A stretch of 64,000 nt of DNA from Prunus persica (GCF_000346465.2 NC_034014.1:28560076-28624075), one strand, 5' to 3'; counted from the first letter of the stretch, positions 11,601-24,956 are shown. Notes: generated by a model not told the origin, from the sequence alone. Numbers and translations: made by a program.

Positions 11601-13480
11601 ATGCAAAGTCTACCGGTGATAAAAGACTCAATCGATGCTCCAAAGCCTTCTCTTTAATTGACAGGTTTGTTTGAACATCCTTAGTTGGTTTGATGGCCGG
11701 ATTGGAAGGCTTTAACGTTATGTTCTTTCCTTCATGTTGAAAAGTATAGGTGTTCTCCTGGCCGCAACTTTTCACATGACGATCATAAAGCCAAGGCCGG
11801 CCTAGGAGCACATGTGCGACACTCATAGGTAAGATATCACAATAAAGTTGCTCGTGACAGGGACCCAATTGAAGAGGAACAAGACATCTTTGGGTAACAG
11901 GTAATCTGGTTTTATCAACCCAACCAACATGAAAAGGATGAGGGTGTGGCTCGGCCTGAAGGTGAAGGCGATCAACAGCAGTTTTAGAGATAACATTCAG
12001 CGTACTTCCCCCATCAATAACTAGTTGGCATCTATTGGTACCGCAAGGGACATAGGTTTGAAAGATACTTGTACGCTTCCATGAATCAGGAGGTGGAGAT
12101 GTAGGTGTTGAATAAATACAACGCATAACACTCAGTTGGTGAAACGCTTCCTCCTCACAGCAATTATCAAGTTCTGGATCATAAACAGGTTCAAGGGGCT
12201 CCACATACTCGTCCACACAAGAGTCTTCATTGAGGGAGCCAAGGGTTAAAGTTCTATGGGGACAACGGGAGGCGATGTGGCCCTTAGCGTGGCAACGATA
12301 GCATTCGATATGAGAAGCCATGGATGAGGCTGGTCCTTTGTCTGTTGCAGGTATTGTAGGAGCAAGTGGACCGGCAACGCCATATTTAGAGCTAGGAGCA
12401 CTACGGTTTGGAGTAAGAGTGGAAGAGTGCCTAGAATGCCCTGTGTATCGACGTTGTGGACGCAAAAAAGTTTCAGCTTCCAATGCGTGGCAATATGCAT
12501 CTTCCAAAGTATGCGGACGGAACCTCCGAACTTCACGTTTGACATCGTCACGAAGACCATGGATAAAGCGGGACATGGTGATGTCGGGTTCTTCACGAAT
12601 CCCTGCACGTATCTTGTGTTCGATAAAACGAGCATGGAAATCAGTAACGGGTAAACTTCCTTGTGAAAGGGTCCATAATTGGTCATACAATTGATGGCGA
12701 TAAAAGGTGGGAAGATATTGTTCGCGAAGCTTTAATTTCATCTCGTCCCAGAGAGTCACAGGTGGCTGTCCAAATTGGTATAGTTGCTCTTCCACGGAAT
12801 TCCAATATTGGCGAGCGGCTCCTTGTAGCGTCATCTTACCAATGCGAAGCTTATGAGCATCCGTCAAATCATACCAGGCGAAATAATCTTCCATGGCTTG
12901 AACCCAATCAAGAAACATCGTGGGATCCCCACGACCATCAAAAGTAGGAGCGGTAGGCTTGATGTGGTGGATGACATCGTTGTCAAAATGGCGAGGGGGA
13001 TGAGTGCCGTGATCATGTGGGACTGTCGAAGGGCCCGTTGTATGTTGGGTATAATGGGCCGGTGCCAAAGACCCAAAAGAAAAGGGGGGGCTCCAATTGA
13101 GCCTTGGGATCATCAAGCGAGAGCCCAGTGGAGCTAGGAGGCATGCCGTATGGCACGGCCTTGAGTTTGTGATCCACCGGTGGATTGGGCAGAAGGCCAC
13201 TCTTTGGTGGTGGCGTAGAGGAACTCGAGAGCAAGGCGGAGGTAGAAGAAGGTTCAGCATGTCCAGCCCGAAAATGATTGATAAGCAACTGAACGGAGTC
13301 TTGGAGTTTGGTGATGGCCAGGTCCGTCTTCGCACGATGTGTGGAAGCCTGTACCAACTCGTCTTTGAGGTCAATGCTGAGGTTGGAAAGTTGGGTCTCC
13401 ATGCCAGCGATATCGTCAGAAACTTTGTCTTGGAACGCATGAAATTGTTCGGAAAGGCTGGCCACGGTTTGGGGCGCCAT
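8615..13480 (-). pseudogene. Gag-Pol polyprotein gene of the Ty3/gypsy element, broken by three lesions
   Basis: Reading starts at the ATG at 13480 (M-A-P-Q-T-V). Recognisable parts in order are Gag with a CCHC knuckle (CYRCHAKGHIASRCPH, about 12250-12310); protease with D-G-G in place of the usual D-S/T-G (about 12010); RT with YFDD (about 10940); RNase H with CDASGVG (about 10520); the integrase zinc finger and D,D,E core (about 9980-9380); and a chromodomain-like tail with LVRWVGRPATEDTW (about 8760). The frame is lost at a seven-C run (13084-13090), at a TAA stop in RT just after the RSGYH motif (11116-11118), and at a small indel near 10545-10560 before RNase H. It therefore cannot make a full polyprotein. 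Confidence 0.9.
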
Positions 13481-13529
13481 GGGAGAGAGCAAACGGAAAC
13501 GAAAGCGAGGGCAGGCTCTGATTACCAAT

Positions 13530-13931
13530 TGATGTAGAACAGCCCGTAGGTTTAGAGTAAACAGTCCGTAAGTTTAGAGTACACGCTTTGAGCAATAGAA
13601 CAGAGAAGAAATAAGGGATCGAGGAGAAGAATTAGAGATCGAAGAGACGAAGGGAAAGGGAAGGAATCAGAGAGTTTAAAGCAAGGAGATTTATCATTAA
13701 TCAAGTCTGCCTTAAAAGATTACAAACAACTCTATTTATAGAGGCAAAATCCTTTTTAGTCTAGGAAAAGGAAAAGTAAACTTTAAGAAATAGGAAAGCA
13801 AATTAACTAATAAGAGATCCTTTAACAAGAAGGAATCCTTAAGAATCAGGAAAACTAATAATAGGAAAACTAATAAGAGGAAAACTAATCCAACTAGAAG
13901 TAGGAAAACTAATAATATGCATTCTGCATCA
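13530..13931 (-). repeat. 5' LTR of the Ty3/gypsy element
   Basis: 402 bp, ends TGATGTAG...CTGCATCA. A TATA-like ctatttatag on the minus strand lies near 13731-13740. Near identity to 8165-8568 outside two tandem-unit differences points to a recent insertion. Confidence 0.9.
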
Positions 13932-13936
13932 ATGAA

Positions 13937-14372
13937 CTTTGTGGCTCCACTGGTGCCAACAAAAGAAGGCGCATTGCTGCAACAAACTGCATTCAAGGTC
14001 TGTAGATAGATAGATAGACTGAGAGAAGCATGGAGAAGCCGGAAGTTGTACATAGACCGCTCCCCAGTAAAGATGAAGACAAGGCAAAGAAAAGCAGAAT
14101 TGACCAACTTATAGATTAGTGAACAAGGAAATAGCATAAAACCGATGAGTACGAAGTGCAAATCCTTTGTTTATTATGTATTTTGTGTTTATATTGGTCA
14201 TGTGTCATTTGCTGATGGATGTTGCATTTTCAAGTACCTTGACAATGTAAACAATTTCACAGTACCCATTTTTTGATTTATTCTGACGAAAAAAGCACAC
14301 ACACATATATAAATATATGTATGTATATAGCAAGCTAAGAATAAGATGAGTAAATTACAAAATGGAGAAGCA
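13937..14372. other. LOX B 3' flank; no gene seen
   Basis: AT-rich sequence between the retrotransposon and the LOX B stop codon, including a short GATA run near 14003-14015 and a TA-rich stretch near 14300-14330. It probably contains the LOX B 3' UTR. I found no supported coding region. Confidence 0.5.
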
Positions 14373-17300
14373 TTAGATTGAGACACTGTTGGGAATCCCC
14401 TTGCCAGTAAGTCCAGCCTCACTAGAAGGATGAAGCAAAGTGTATGGCATCTTGGCCGGTCCAACCCGGTTCTTCAATTTCTCATCCTTGTTCATTCTTT
14501 TCATGTTTTCCTCAATTTCTTCCAGCTTCTTTCTAAACTTCTTAGAGGCTTGCAATATGTCATTGTCTGCTGTCCATTCTGGCGCATCTCTCTGCCCCAA
14601 ATAAAGCTCATCAGCTGAGTGTCTTGACAAGATTTCTATGGAGGCCATGCCAAGAAGGGTCTGCAGCTGAGGTGTAATTGTTTTCAAAAATGCCTTTTCA
14701 GGGTTTGTCTTGAGCTCCTCATACTCAGGAGTGCCTTCTTCGGGCATGAACTGCAGGCTTATGCTTGGCCGGTTTGGGGGGTATCCACCAAAAGGGTATT
14801 GCCCAAAATTGATTGCTGCATGATGGGCTGAAGCAATCCATATGATGATGGTGCATGATTCTATCAGCTCTTCACAAGTCTGCATTTTAGGCCACCATGG
14901 CTCATCTTTTTTGTCACCATGACCTTCCTCTCTGAGTTCCTTCCACCAGGACTGAAGTTCTGAGTCCTTTTGAACCATTTCATCAGTTTTATAGTAGAAG
15001 GAGCAATAGTCCTTAACCCATGTTTTAATTGCAGACCAGATCTCAAGCCCATCAGCAGCATATGGATAGTCCTCTATCAGTAAGCGTACACCATGTGAGG
15101 AATTTGGATCTTCAACTGCCATTCCTCTGAACAGAGAAAAGATTAAATAAATAATGGCCATCAATCCTATCATCTTTGTTATTTTTGAGTTTAAACAATA
15201 GTGACAACATTTATCAAATCATTTAGACCAAATTTTATTCATACATATGGCATTGTGTCTTAGCTCTTATTTCCTCAAAGGGCATGCTTTTCCATTTCAA
15301 TTGTGTTGAATCTGTTACCATAATTCGGAAATGATAAATGTTACTATCAGAAGATTTTACCTTTTGATCAGATCTATGGGGAGCGCTTGTTCAGGAAAAA
15401 CCCAGCTCTTATACATTACAGAAGACCATTCCATTGAGAACTTTGCAGGAAAGACTGTTGCCTCTAGTATTCCTCCAGCATTAATGAGAACCTGTCGAGC
15501 GACTGCATTTACATTCATAGTGTCACGAAAGTGAGGATGCAGAAGCTTATGAATTGGGTGCAGCACGCTCAACTGCCTATTTGTGGCTATCACAAATGGT
15601 TCCATCACCGCATGAGTTCTCAACCTGCAACAAAACAAGAACATTTCAAGATGCATTTGGGAGAAATAAAAAGGTTATGAATTTATTTGCTAGGATTTCT
15701 TTAACATTGTTATACCAGTGGCTGATGAGCTGATGATAGCCAGAGTCATTTACATTCACATAAGCTTTAGCAAGTTGCCAAATGGAACTCTCGACACCCT
15801 GGCTAGACGGAGTATAGACTTTGCTAATGCAGCCAAATTGATCTCCACCAGGATGTGGCAAGCTTAACTCAATAGCTAATGGCTTCAAAGTCCCATCATT
15901 CTCTAAGAAAAGGAGTGTCCTGCTTGCATAAGTTTTTGTGGAAGTTGTGTTTATACGCCTCAGGTACGGCATCAATGCATCATGGTGGTCTAATATGAAT
16001 AGCTTCTTGTTCTTGATTGCCTATTACAGAAAATGCTTTTCAGTAATTATCTTCAAATAAGAATATATGATTGCAAAGCCACCTGAGGACTACTAGCTTC
16101 AAACTCAATTTTGAAAGAAGCAACTCAATGGTATTACCTCATCTATGCTGAGTCCATCTAAGTTATGTCCTATGTGTTCTTTGGTTATTTGACTAGTTTG
16201 ATCCCCATATATGTTTTGGTCTAGCTTGCTAGCAGGTGGAAATTCCTGCAGTTTATTTAGAAGTAATGACGATTAGGATGTAGAATCAGAGTAAATATAA
16301 TTCAAATGTAACTTCTCTTCTGTTCCATTTTCTTCAAAAACAACTGTAGACAACAGATAATGAAAGCTTAGGATTACTTGGAGACGACGTATGACGACAG
16401 GATTTATTCCAGCCAGCATTTCTCTTGCAAATTCTTCATCAGTTTTCCATGCTGACTTATCCACTAACACAATACAAATCATTAGAAACCCAGTAAGCAG
16501 TATATTAAGGAACGGAGAATGAAAGATCTTATATTTAGGAAAATAAGTTTTCCAAAAAAATCAAAATATTCATTAAAGTCATATTATGAGTAGAAAGTGA
16601 CTGCCTTAATATGTACCTTTGATCACTTGAGGCACTGGGAATTTCAGGAATTTTTCACCATCCGTTCGGAAAAGTTCCTTGATCGTCTCTGCAGGGATGT
16701 TATCCCTTACAGATTTTAGTATACCCTCAGGCAACTCTATTCCTCCTTCATAGAGTTTAAGAACATCTTCCAAGCTGTCAAAATGTTTTTGGGGGCCAAC
16801 AAGTATAGATGCTAGCTCATCAGGTCTAAGGAGCTGAGATATGGATTTCAGGGCATAAGCAATCAAGTCTGACATCTTTAAGTGACCAAACCGTTCATCT
16901 CTCGGAACATATATGAATAAGCTCAAAAGAAGCATCATCGGGGTCTCACTTTCAGGATCTGTTATGATGAAAGAAGAAAAGTCTTAACAATAAACCTTTC
17001 TTCTTGAATACTTTCACAGCAATAGAGATCCATATTCCTTGTTTGTCATTGTTAAAGATTGAAAAAAAAAATTACCAAGTTTTGAGTAGTGACTGAGAAA
17101 TGAAGTTAATTGACTGACCTTCCTTAGTTGGTCGTCTTCCTGTTCTTCCCCTCCGAGGATAAGGGAACTTACTCGAGCCACCGAGAATTGGACGGGCATA
17201 TTTTGGACCCTTATGCGGTTTCCCCAAATCATTATAGTAGGCATAGCCATAAACCCTGTCCCATTCCTGAAGTTCTGTTTCATCATCATCATCTCCTCTC

Positions 17301-18548
17301 AAGTTTACTAGCTCTTCTTCTCTGAATTTCTTTAGTGGCCCTGGTGTATCACTTAAAAGATATGTCTGCACAAATATATAGTTTAATTTGTAATTGAAAT
17401 GACCCTTTACAATATTACCAGCACAACATAGCAGTCTATCAGCAAAATCAGTGTGTTTTTCACCTGTACTTCACTCTTTAAGAGAAAGTTACATTAATTC
17501 TTCAACTGCATTAGAAGTTAGAACTTTATGCTTTCATCCTATAAATATACCTTGTTAGCGAAGAAAACACGGTCTTTTTTGTAGTTTTTAGCAGGATACA
17601 CCCATGAGTTGCAGACAAAGTGGATTCGACCTTCTCCAGGAACATCTTCAAGTGTGAGAGTCTTCAAGTAAAACTCACTGTGATGATCATTTCTTATTAT
17701 GAATGCTCCTGGGACTCCAATCTCCTCATCCCAATCAAAAGTAACCTCAAATGTACACTCCCCTGCTGTTAAGGGAGTGATTGTGGTAACCCAATCTTCC
17801 AAATATGCTGGCTTTCCAACTTTTCCACGCCCATTTTCTACCAAAATGAAATAAAATGAAAAAAAGAAAATGAAAACACATCATACTCAAAAACCAATCA
17901 ACAAATGTTCAATTATGAGACCTCAAAATTTGTGGGCTTTTAAAATAAAATTAAAAAAATTCTAAATTGAGATGTTCTCCTTTATCTTTTGGGGTTCTGG
18001 TATTAAGATATAAAGCAACATTCTTTAATAAATAATTACATACTTATTCAAAGGAAAACCATTGAAGCTAATTAATGAAGAAGTAAACTAGAAGCCACAT
18101 ATCTATAATCATAAAGACAGAATAGTATTCAATACTCACCAGGGTCACCATTAACAGAACTAATGAGCTGCAGAGAAACCACTTTGCCCCACAGCTCATG
18201 AACACGATCAAGAAACGATGCTTTGAGGTCATTTAACTCCAAAACATTCTTCTTCATCAACACCACTCTCCCTTTGATCTTCTTGCCTCCGTCTTTGGGG
18301 TGTGGATCAACGGTGATGTTCTGGGACGGCTTGGCAGATGAAGCCACAGTCAACGGTTGAGATCGTGCAACATCAGTCATGCGCAAGAAACCAGGGAAGA
18401 ATTTCATAGTCATAGGCAACAAGCCATTGGGTGAAGTGGCATGATCTGGATTGTTGATTGTTGCTGCTGCAACAACTGAGTTCATCCGAGCTCCACAGGG
18501 AGCTTTTGTCCTGAAGCTCAAAGGACTGAGATACTTGCAATGAAGCAT
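14373..18548 (-). CDS. Linoleate 9S-lipoxygenase, plastid-type N-terminus (LOX B)
   Basis: Nine exons: 18140-18548, 17551-17837, 17119-17365, 16617-16958, 16378-16463, 16138-16245, 15716-16020, 15361-15624, 14373-15126. They total 2802 nt, giving 933 residues. The first about 80 residues are basic, Ser/Thr-rich and poor in acids ([10 protein letters not shown]), like a plastid transit peptide. A PLAT domain and the catalytic domain follow. Iron ligands are His594, His599, His785, Asn789 and Ile933. The motif EATVFP keeps the Thr-Val pair typical of 9-LOX, and the stereo-control residue is Ala. The start is the first ATG; the open frame upstream begins only at a TTG. This is the most divergent of the four copies: exon 8 reads [10 protein letters not shown] where the others read [10 protein letters not shown]. 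It probably donated the 5' part of LOX A. Confidence 0.92.
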
Positions 18549-18644
18549 CTTTGTCTGCTGCTTCAAGAAAGAACTGAGAAAATTTAATAAAAGAAGGTTT
18601 TGAGGATCTCAGTCAGTGTGAAGAATTAGTGAGAGAAGGTGTGG

Positions 18645-18652
18645 TATTTATG
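18645..18652 (-). promoter_or_regulatory. TATA box of LOX B
   Basis: CATAAATA on the minus strand, about 97 bp upstream of the ATG at 18548. It sits at the equivalent place to the LOX A box. Confidence 0.6.
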
Positions 18653-19545
18653 GGAAGTGTGATGTGAGCTCACTGTATCAGTCTTTATGAAATCCTAGTC
18701 ATACTGATTTTACAGCTTTTGGCCTCAAGTTCTGGTCTTTAAACTTCACCAACTCAATCTTATGTTGTTCTCATCATGACCCAACAATAAATAAATAAAA
18801 ATTCTTTTTATTTGTTCTATTGCATTTGCAGGGGTTGACTTAAAAGACCCAGACTTTTCCTATTGTTTACAGTTGTATGTCAATTTTGGAATTTGATGAT
18901 GATGATGACGATGGTTCAAGGCAGCTTCAACCCTCTTTTTTTACCAAACCGACAAATATAGACAGATTTATGCAAGATTTCAATTACATACTTTCTGTAG
19001 ATTCTGAATAAAAATGGCTTGCTGAATTTTCTAATATTATCCATTTAGTTATTAAAAAATACACCGCCAATACATTATACATACATAAGGGTTTGCTGGC
19101 CCCATCACAAATGACAGATTATGCTCGATCCACACACCGTAAGTTATTCTGTGCCAAAAAATATTAATATATACAGATTTTTGGAAGTGGGCATAATGTC
19201 AATGGGAAACGCTAGAGAATTTACATTCAAGAGGTTGCAAAAGTCTTGCCAAAGCCAATTGTGTTTCCCATGTGCCACATCATCATTCATGACAGGTCAA
19301 TCAGTAAAGTAGGTAGACTTCAAAGTAATTTACTAGGAAAGTGCTTGGAATGACTTTTCTTGAACAAATTGCTGATTAAATTTTAATATTGTGATAAGAT
19401 GAAGCCATATTGAGCTTTCACATTAGAGTTTATAGTCAAGCCATATGGTAGAAGATGACTGAACTTTTTCTTTTCTTGGAATTGTTAAGGTTTCACCTAC
19501 CTAAGTAGTAATCTTTTATTCAAAATATCATATAAAATGTTGTTA
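18653..19545. other. LOX B upstream region
   Basis: Noncoding. About 18840-19330 is the intact counterpart of the LOX A upstream region (5990-6047 plus 7285-7930) and shows the empty site for the solo LTR. A short GATGAT run lies near 18895-18915. Nothing else was recognised. Confidence 0.6.
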
Positions 19546-19778
19546 CTAATGAATTTTTTTAACGGTAATTTAACATAATGTACAACATTTGCTAACGGAG
19601 TAAAACACAGGAACTAAATTGGCCAAATTAAAAACACATGAATTAAATTTGCCAAATATACAAAATACAGAGACCATTTTAACATTCAAGCTTTAATTTT
19701 ATGGAAGTAGTTGACTGTTTAAATTTTATATTATTTTTGCTTTTACTTGGTGATGATTTTCATTTAATTTTTGAACAG

Positions 19779-20028
19779 AAGAGACACAGGCAACTTATTC
19801 TATGGATTTGCAGGCATGCTGAGATTGAGATTAGGCGCTTATGCATATTGTCATGGATGATTTCAAAGACGCTTTTGCTGCTCCCTCTCAAATATGCTTA
19901 TTAAAAGTAAGGCTTAAAATTCTGATTTTCATACTTTCCAATATCTTGGATGAAATGTTGATATTGCATATGCCTAGGCTGTTGCTGCAGAATTTGAAAG
20001 GCATGCAATGAAGCTAATGAACCAATGA
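19779..20028 (+). pseudogene. 3'-terminal gene fragment of unknown identity, copy 1 (frameshifted)
   Basis: Partner of 34537-34787. It has the same acceptor, the same internal GT-AG intron and the same terminal exon (A-V-A-A-E-F-E-R-H-A-M-K-L-M-N-Q-stop), but an extra ATTAG near 19829-19833 breaks the frame of the first exon. It lies tail-to-tail with LOX C. I do not recognise the family. Confidence 0.4.
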
Positions 20029-20202
20029 ATACAGTGTTATTTATATAAAGATATTGTAGCCAAGCAATTTACAAGGCCTTATTGCAACTGTAATATTCTA
20101 GCTTATTACACACAAAGAATGCATTATACTACTTAATTATATATAGTAATTGCAACTTGCATTATACTAATTAGCTTTAGTCTATATACTAGCTTGAGAG
20201 GC

Positions 20203-23200
20203 TTAGATTGAGACACTGTTGGGAATTCCCCTGCCAGTTAGTCCTCCTTCGCTAGTAGGAAACAGCAAAGTGTATGGCATCTTCACCGGTCCAACTCGGT
20301 TCTTCAGTTTCTCATCATTGTTCATACGTGTAATTCTGTCCTCAATTTCAGCCAGTTTCCTTCCAAATTTATCAAAGGCTTTCAATGGTTCTGTGTCTGC
20401 TGTCCACTCAGGAGTGTCTCTCTGCCCCAAATACACTTCATCAGTAGAATGCCTCGACAGAATTTCAATGAGGGCAATGCCAAGCACTGTCTGCAGCTGA
20501 GCAGTAATTGTTTTCAAGAAAACTGTATCAGGGCTGGATTCGAGCTCTTTGTACTCAGGAGTCCCCTTCTCAGGCATGAATTTTCGGCTTATAGTTGGGC
20601 GGTTGGGGAGGTATCCTGCATAAGGGTACTGTCCAAAGTTGACGGCTGCATGGAGAGCAGAAGCAGTCCATATGATGATAGTGCATGTTTCTACTAGGTC
20701 TTCGCGAGTCTGCATTTTAGGCCACCAGGGCTCATCTTTTTTGTCACCATGGCCTTCCTCTACAAGCTCCTTCCACCAGGATTGGAGTTCAATGTCTTTT
20801 TGAATTATGTCATCAGTCTTGTAGTAGAAAGAGCAATAGTCTTCAACCCAAGTTTTAATTGCAAACCAGATTTCAATCCCATCAACAGCATATGGATAGT
20901 CATCGATCAGTAGGCGAAGACCATGTGGAGAATTTGCATCCTTGACTGCAACTCCTCTGTATTGATCAATGGCAAAGCAATGTAATTAGAATAAGGAATG
21001 GATATTTATTACTTATCTTGTGCTCATTTGAGTTACTTGTGCAGAGGCAATTAACTCACAAAGTGTAGATTTTTGTTTACCTCTTGATGAGATCTGCAGG
21101 GAGAGCTTGCTCGGTGAAAACCCAATCCTTATAAACCACTGATGACATCTCCATGGCATACCTAGCAGGAAAAACTGTTGTCTCCAGAATGCCGCCAGCA
21201 TTAATCAGGATTTGCCTGGCAAATGCATTTATGTTCATGGTGTCACGGAAGTGAGGATGCAGAAGTTTGTAAATTGGGTGAACCACGCTTAGCTGCCTGT
21301 TTGTAGCTATTACAACTGGCTCACACACTGCGTGGGTGTTCAACCTGTGGCCAAAAGATAAAAGGATTATCAGAAACCCAATTCAAAGTATATGATGAAT
21401 TCATTTTCTAAGTCTTTTTCTTTGAAAGATTAGTACCAGTGACTGATAAGTTGATGATATCCAGAGTCATTTACAGCCACGTAAGCTTTAGCCAGTTGCC
21501 ATATGGAGCCTTCTACACCCTCTTCAGCTGGTGTATATACTTTACTAATGCGACCAAATTGATCTCCATCAGGATGAGGCAAGCTTAATTCAATCACCAA
21601 TGGCTTCAAAGTTCCATCACTTTTCAAGAAAAGAACTGTTCTGCTAGCATAGATCTTGTTGGAAGTTGAGTTTATCCGCCTCAGGTACGGCATCAATGCA
21701 TCATGATGATCCAATATGAATAACTTGTTCTGCTTGAGTGCCTATCCAACCAAATTCATTTTCATCATTATGAAATGATATAAACTCAAACATAAGCTAA
21801 TACAATGTAAAGGAAGCAAATCCAAGATATAACCTCATGCACTGTTAGTCCATCCAAGTTGTTCCCTATATCCTGTTCTGTTATTCTACTGGTTTGATCT
21901 CCATAAACTTTTGGGTCTAGTTTGCTTGCTGGTGGAAATTCCTGCAGTACAGTTAGAAGCAAATGTGATTAAATATGAACAAAATGGACCCTCGAAGGTT
22001 TTGTTTGTTTTTCATCCATTATCATTGGAAAACATCACACACAAAATGTTGTGAAGATTATTACTTGCAGAAGACTAATGTTGACAGGGTTCACTCCAGC
22101 CAGCATTTCTCTGGCAAATTCTTCATCAGTCCTCCATGCAGACTTATCCTCTGCTCCAAATCATGAAAACATCAGAATTAGATAAAAGGAAATAGTACAT
22201 GATATCATAGGCTATTGCTTAAAGCTTCTAAATTCAGAATTTCTCATTGGTGGAACCATATACCTTCGATCACTTGAGGCATGGGGAATCTGAGCAATTG
22301 TGCACCGTCAGTTCGGAAAATTTCCTTGAGCATCTCTGCAGGGATATTGTCTCCGATATCCTTCAATAAACCTTCAGGCAATGGAATGCCTCCTTCATAG
22401 AGTTTAAGCACATCTTCCAAGCTGTCAAACTCATTAGGAGTCTTATCAAACAGGGCTTCTAGCTCTGGCCTAATGAATTGAACTATGGATTTCAGTGCAT
22501 AAGCCAGAAAGTCTGACAACTTCAAGTGTCCAAATCGTTCATCTCTTGGCACATAAATGTTTAAGCTCATAAGAAGTGGAATCCTACTCTCGCTGTTAGA
22601 ATCTGTTAGAATAAGATCAGAAAAATCTTAGTGATAATTACAACATCAGTTAATTAAAATCCAAATTAGTATATCAACTTCTACAGTAAAACAATACAAA
22701 ATATGATCCCTCTTGTGACTGCTAATTAATGATTTGAGGAACAAAAAATGACACAAAGATATTTAAATGGCTAACCTGTCTTCGTTGGTGGTCTGCCGGT
22801 TCTTCCCCTGCGAGGGTAAGGGTACTCGCTAGACCCCCCCAGAGTTGGTCGGGCGTATTTGGGACCCTTATCAGGGTTCCCTAGATCATTGTAGTAAGCA
22901 TAGTCATAGACCCTGTCCCATTCCTGGAGCTCTCCCTTTCCATCTCCTCTCAAGTGTACAAGTTCTTCTTCTCTGTATTTTCGCAGTGGCAACGGTGTTT
23001 CACTTGGGAGAAATGTCTGCACAAACATATACAAGGCTTGAATGTTAGTCTTTAACTTAAGATACAAGCCACAAATATATCCTCATAATATACTAGGCTT
23101 GCACTTAGAATTTAAAACTTCCATCAGCTACAACAGAAACTACAGCAGATTGTAATGGATTGTGTGAATCATTCGTTACCTTGTTAACGAAGAAAACACG

Positions 23201-24823
23201 GTCCTTCGTGTATTTTTCTGCAGGGTACACCCATGAGTTGCAAACAAAGTGGACCCGGCCCTCACGAGGAACATCTTCAAGGGTAATAGTCTTAAGGAAG
23301 AACTCACTGTGATGATTGTTTTTTATCAAGATGGCTCCTGGAACTCCTATTTCCTCTTCCCAGTCAAAGGTAACCTTGTATGCAGAATCTCCAACTGTTA
23401 ATGGAGTGATTGTGGTGATCCAGTCTTCCAGATATGCTGGCTCTCCAAGTTTCCCCTTAAACCCGTTTTCTACAAAAACACATTTCTCCAAGTTCAGAAT
23501 ATAATGCCATATCTAGTACCCCATTTACTAATCAATTAATATTTCCAATGGAATAAAGTTCATCCGAAATTTTGTTCTAAACACCTCAAATCAGGTCTTA
23601 GTTGGAGCCATTTTATGCAAGTTGTTGTAATTTTCAATGCGTGTTCAAAATTTTATTAGGAACAGAACCTGCGGCTGTTTCTTCAGAATATTCGAAGGAA
23701 AACAAAAAATAATTGGATCTGAGTAAAAAACCATAATCAGAAAAAGGCTTAAAGCTATGCCAAAAGCCAACAGCCAACTGCATGGAGCTTCATTTTCATG
23801 TTAACTGGTAGCTAGACTGGTAGTTGGCGTTCACAGGTAAGAAAAAGATTAGCTTTCCTGTCTATTCACTTCCTGACATGACCACTATGAAAAAAATAAC
23901 AAATGGAATGGCTGATGATGGCCATGATTTAAAAATCATTTTCATATCTTTCAAAACTAAACTGGTTTTTTAATCAAATTTTTTGTTACCATAAACGAGG
24001 ATGACATTAGAGACCCCCCAAATAATATAGATTTCTCATGTAGCACACCAAATAGTACAATAAATATTGATGCTGTTAGATTGACTATAAAGCCCTTGCC
24101 ATTAAAATAGTAATGTCTCTACTGTACTTTTAGCCACCAAATCACTTGCATACAGACAGGGCAAAAACAATGTTGGGGCACCTTCAATCACAATGAGAGT
24201 GTTGGAAGGGGTAAGCTTAAGACCACTACATTCCAAATGCCTCATGACTGGACCCAAAAAATGGATTAATTGACCCGGGTGCCCTTTGAATTGTCAAAAA
24301 GCTGTTTCCATTGCCTGCCTATATCAGAATTGCATTCAAAATCTGATTTATTGGACCTAAATGCCAGATATAGCCAGGTTTTGATGAAGACCAAAGAGAT
24401 TAATGACATAATCTGTAACCCAACTAATCCACCGAGGAAAAAGATTGAGTTATTGGTTCATCTTCTTAATCTTGTCATAATTGCTTCAAAGAAAAAGAAT
24501 TACAAGGAAATGAAACAAGAGCAAAACTCAAATTGGTTTCATGTCATGCATATTCAATCAATGAAGCCATAAAAACTATACATTTTTAATGAAAATTAAA
24601 GAAAGAGAAAAAAAAACTCACCAGAGTCTCCATGATCAGCACTGATGAGCTGCAGAGAAACCCCTTGGCCTAGCAGTTCATGCACACGATCAAGAACAGA
24701 AGCATTGAAGTCATTGAAATCCAACACATTCTTCTTCATCAAAACCACAGTCCCTTTGATCTTCCTACTGTTTTTCCCATTCTGCTCCTGGCCTGTGATT
24801 TTGTCAAAGAGGTTGTGCAACAT
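20203..24823 (-). CDS. Linoleate 9S-lipoxygenase, cytosolic type (LOX C)
   Basis: Nine exons: 24622-24823, 23180-23469, 22776-23016, 22264-22602, 22065-22150, 21834-21941, 21437-21741, 21081-21344, 20203-20956. They total 2589 nt, giving 862 residues, the usual length of plant type-1 LOX. It starts [12 protein letters not shown] with no transit peptide and goes straight into the PLAT domain. Iron ligands are His523, His528, His714, Asn718 and Ile862. Thr580-Val581 align with soybean LOX1 556/557 by their 52-residue distance from the second His; Val fits 9-regiospecificity and Ala566 fits S-chirality. The exon 6 donor is GTTATA, while A, B and D have GTAATA. It is nearly identical to LOX D. 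Confidence 0.94.
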
Positions 24824-24947
24824 TTTGTTCGGCTTTCCAAGAAGTAAGCAAAGAATCTCTTGATCTTTTTTTCGAGAAAAAAGTAGCTGTTGTTGGTGAA
24901 ATGAGTTGAAAGTTTGTATGGATGAGTGCGACAGGGAATTGTGGTGG

Positions 24948-24956
24948 TATTTATAG
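24948..24956 (-). promoter_or_regulatory. TATA box of LOX C
   Basis: CTATAAATA on the minus strand, about 125 bp upstream of the ATG at 24823, identical in sequence and spacing to LOX D. Confidence 0.65.

Larger units (their letters stand above)
8165..13931 (-). mobile_element. Ty3/gypsy LTR retrotransposon, complete but coding-defective
   Basis: 5.77 kb, flanked by the 5-bp duplication ATGAA (8160-8164 and 13932-13936). The LTRs begin TGATGTAG and end CTGCATCA. It is transcribed from the minus strand, so the 5' LTR is 13530-13931. Just inside it is a primer-binding-site-like stretch (TTGGTAATCAGAGCC), close to the initiator-Met tRNA type but with one extra A. A purine tract (GATGGGGGAGAA) precedes the 3' LTR. 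The domain order Gag, protease, RT, RNase H, integrase, chromodomain-like end is Ty3/gypsy and suggests a chromovirus; I cannot name the clade safely. It lies between LOX A and LOX B and interrupts no exon. Confidence 0.93.

Noticed and set aside
12320..13137. Plus-strand frames opposite Gag
   Set aside because: Antisense shadows of the Gag-Pol frame.
18549..18566. Six-residue extension of LOX B
   Set aside because: The apparent Met is a TTG codon; the first ATG is 18548.
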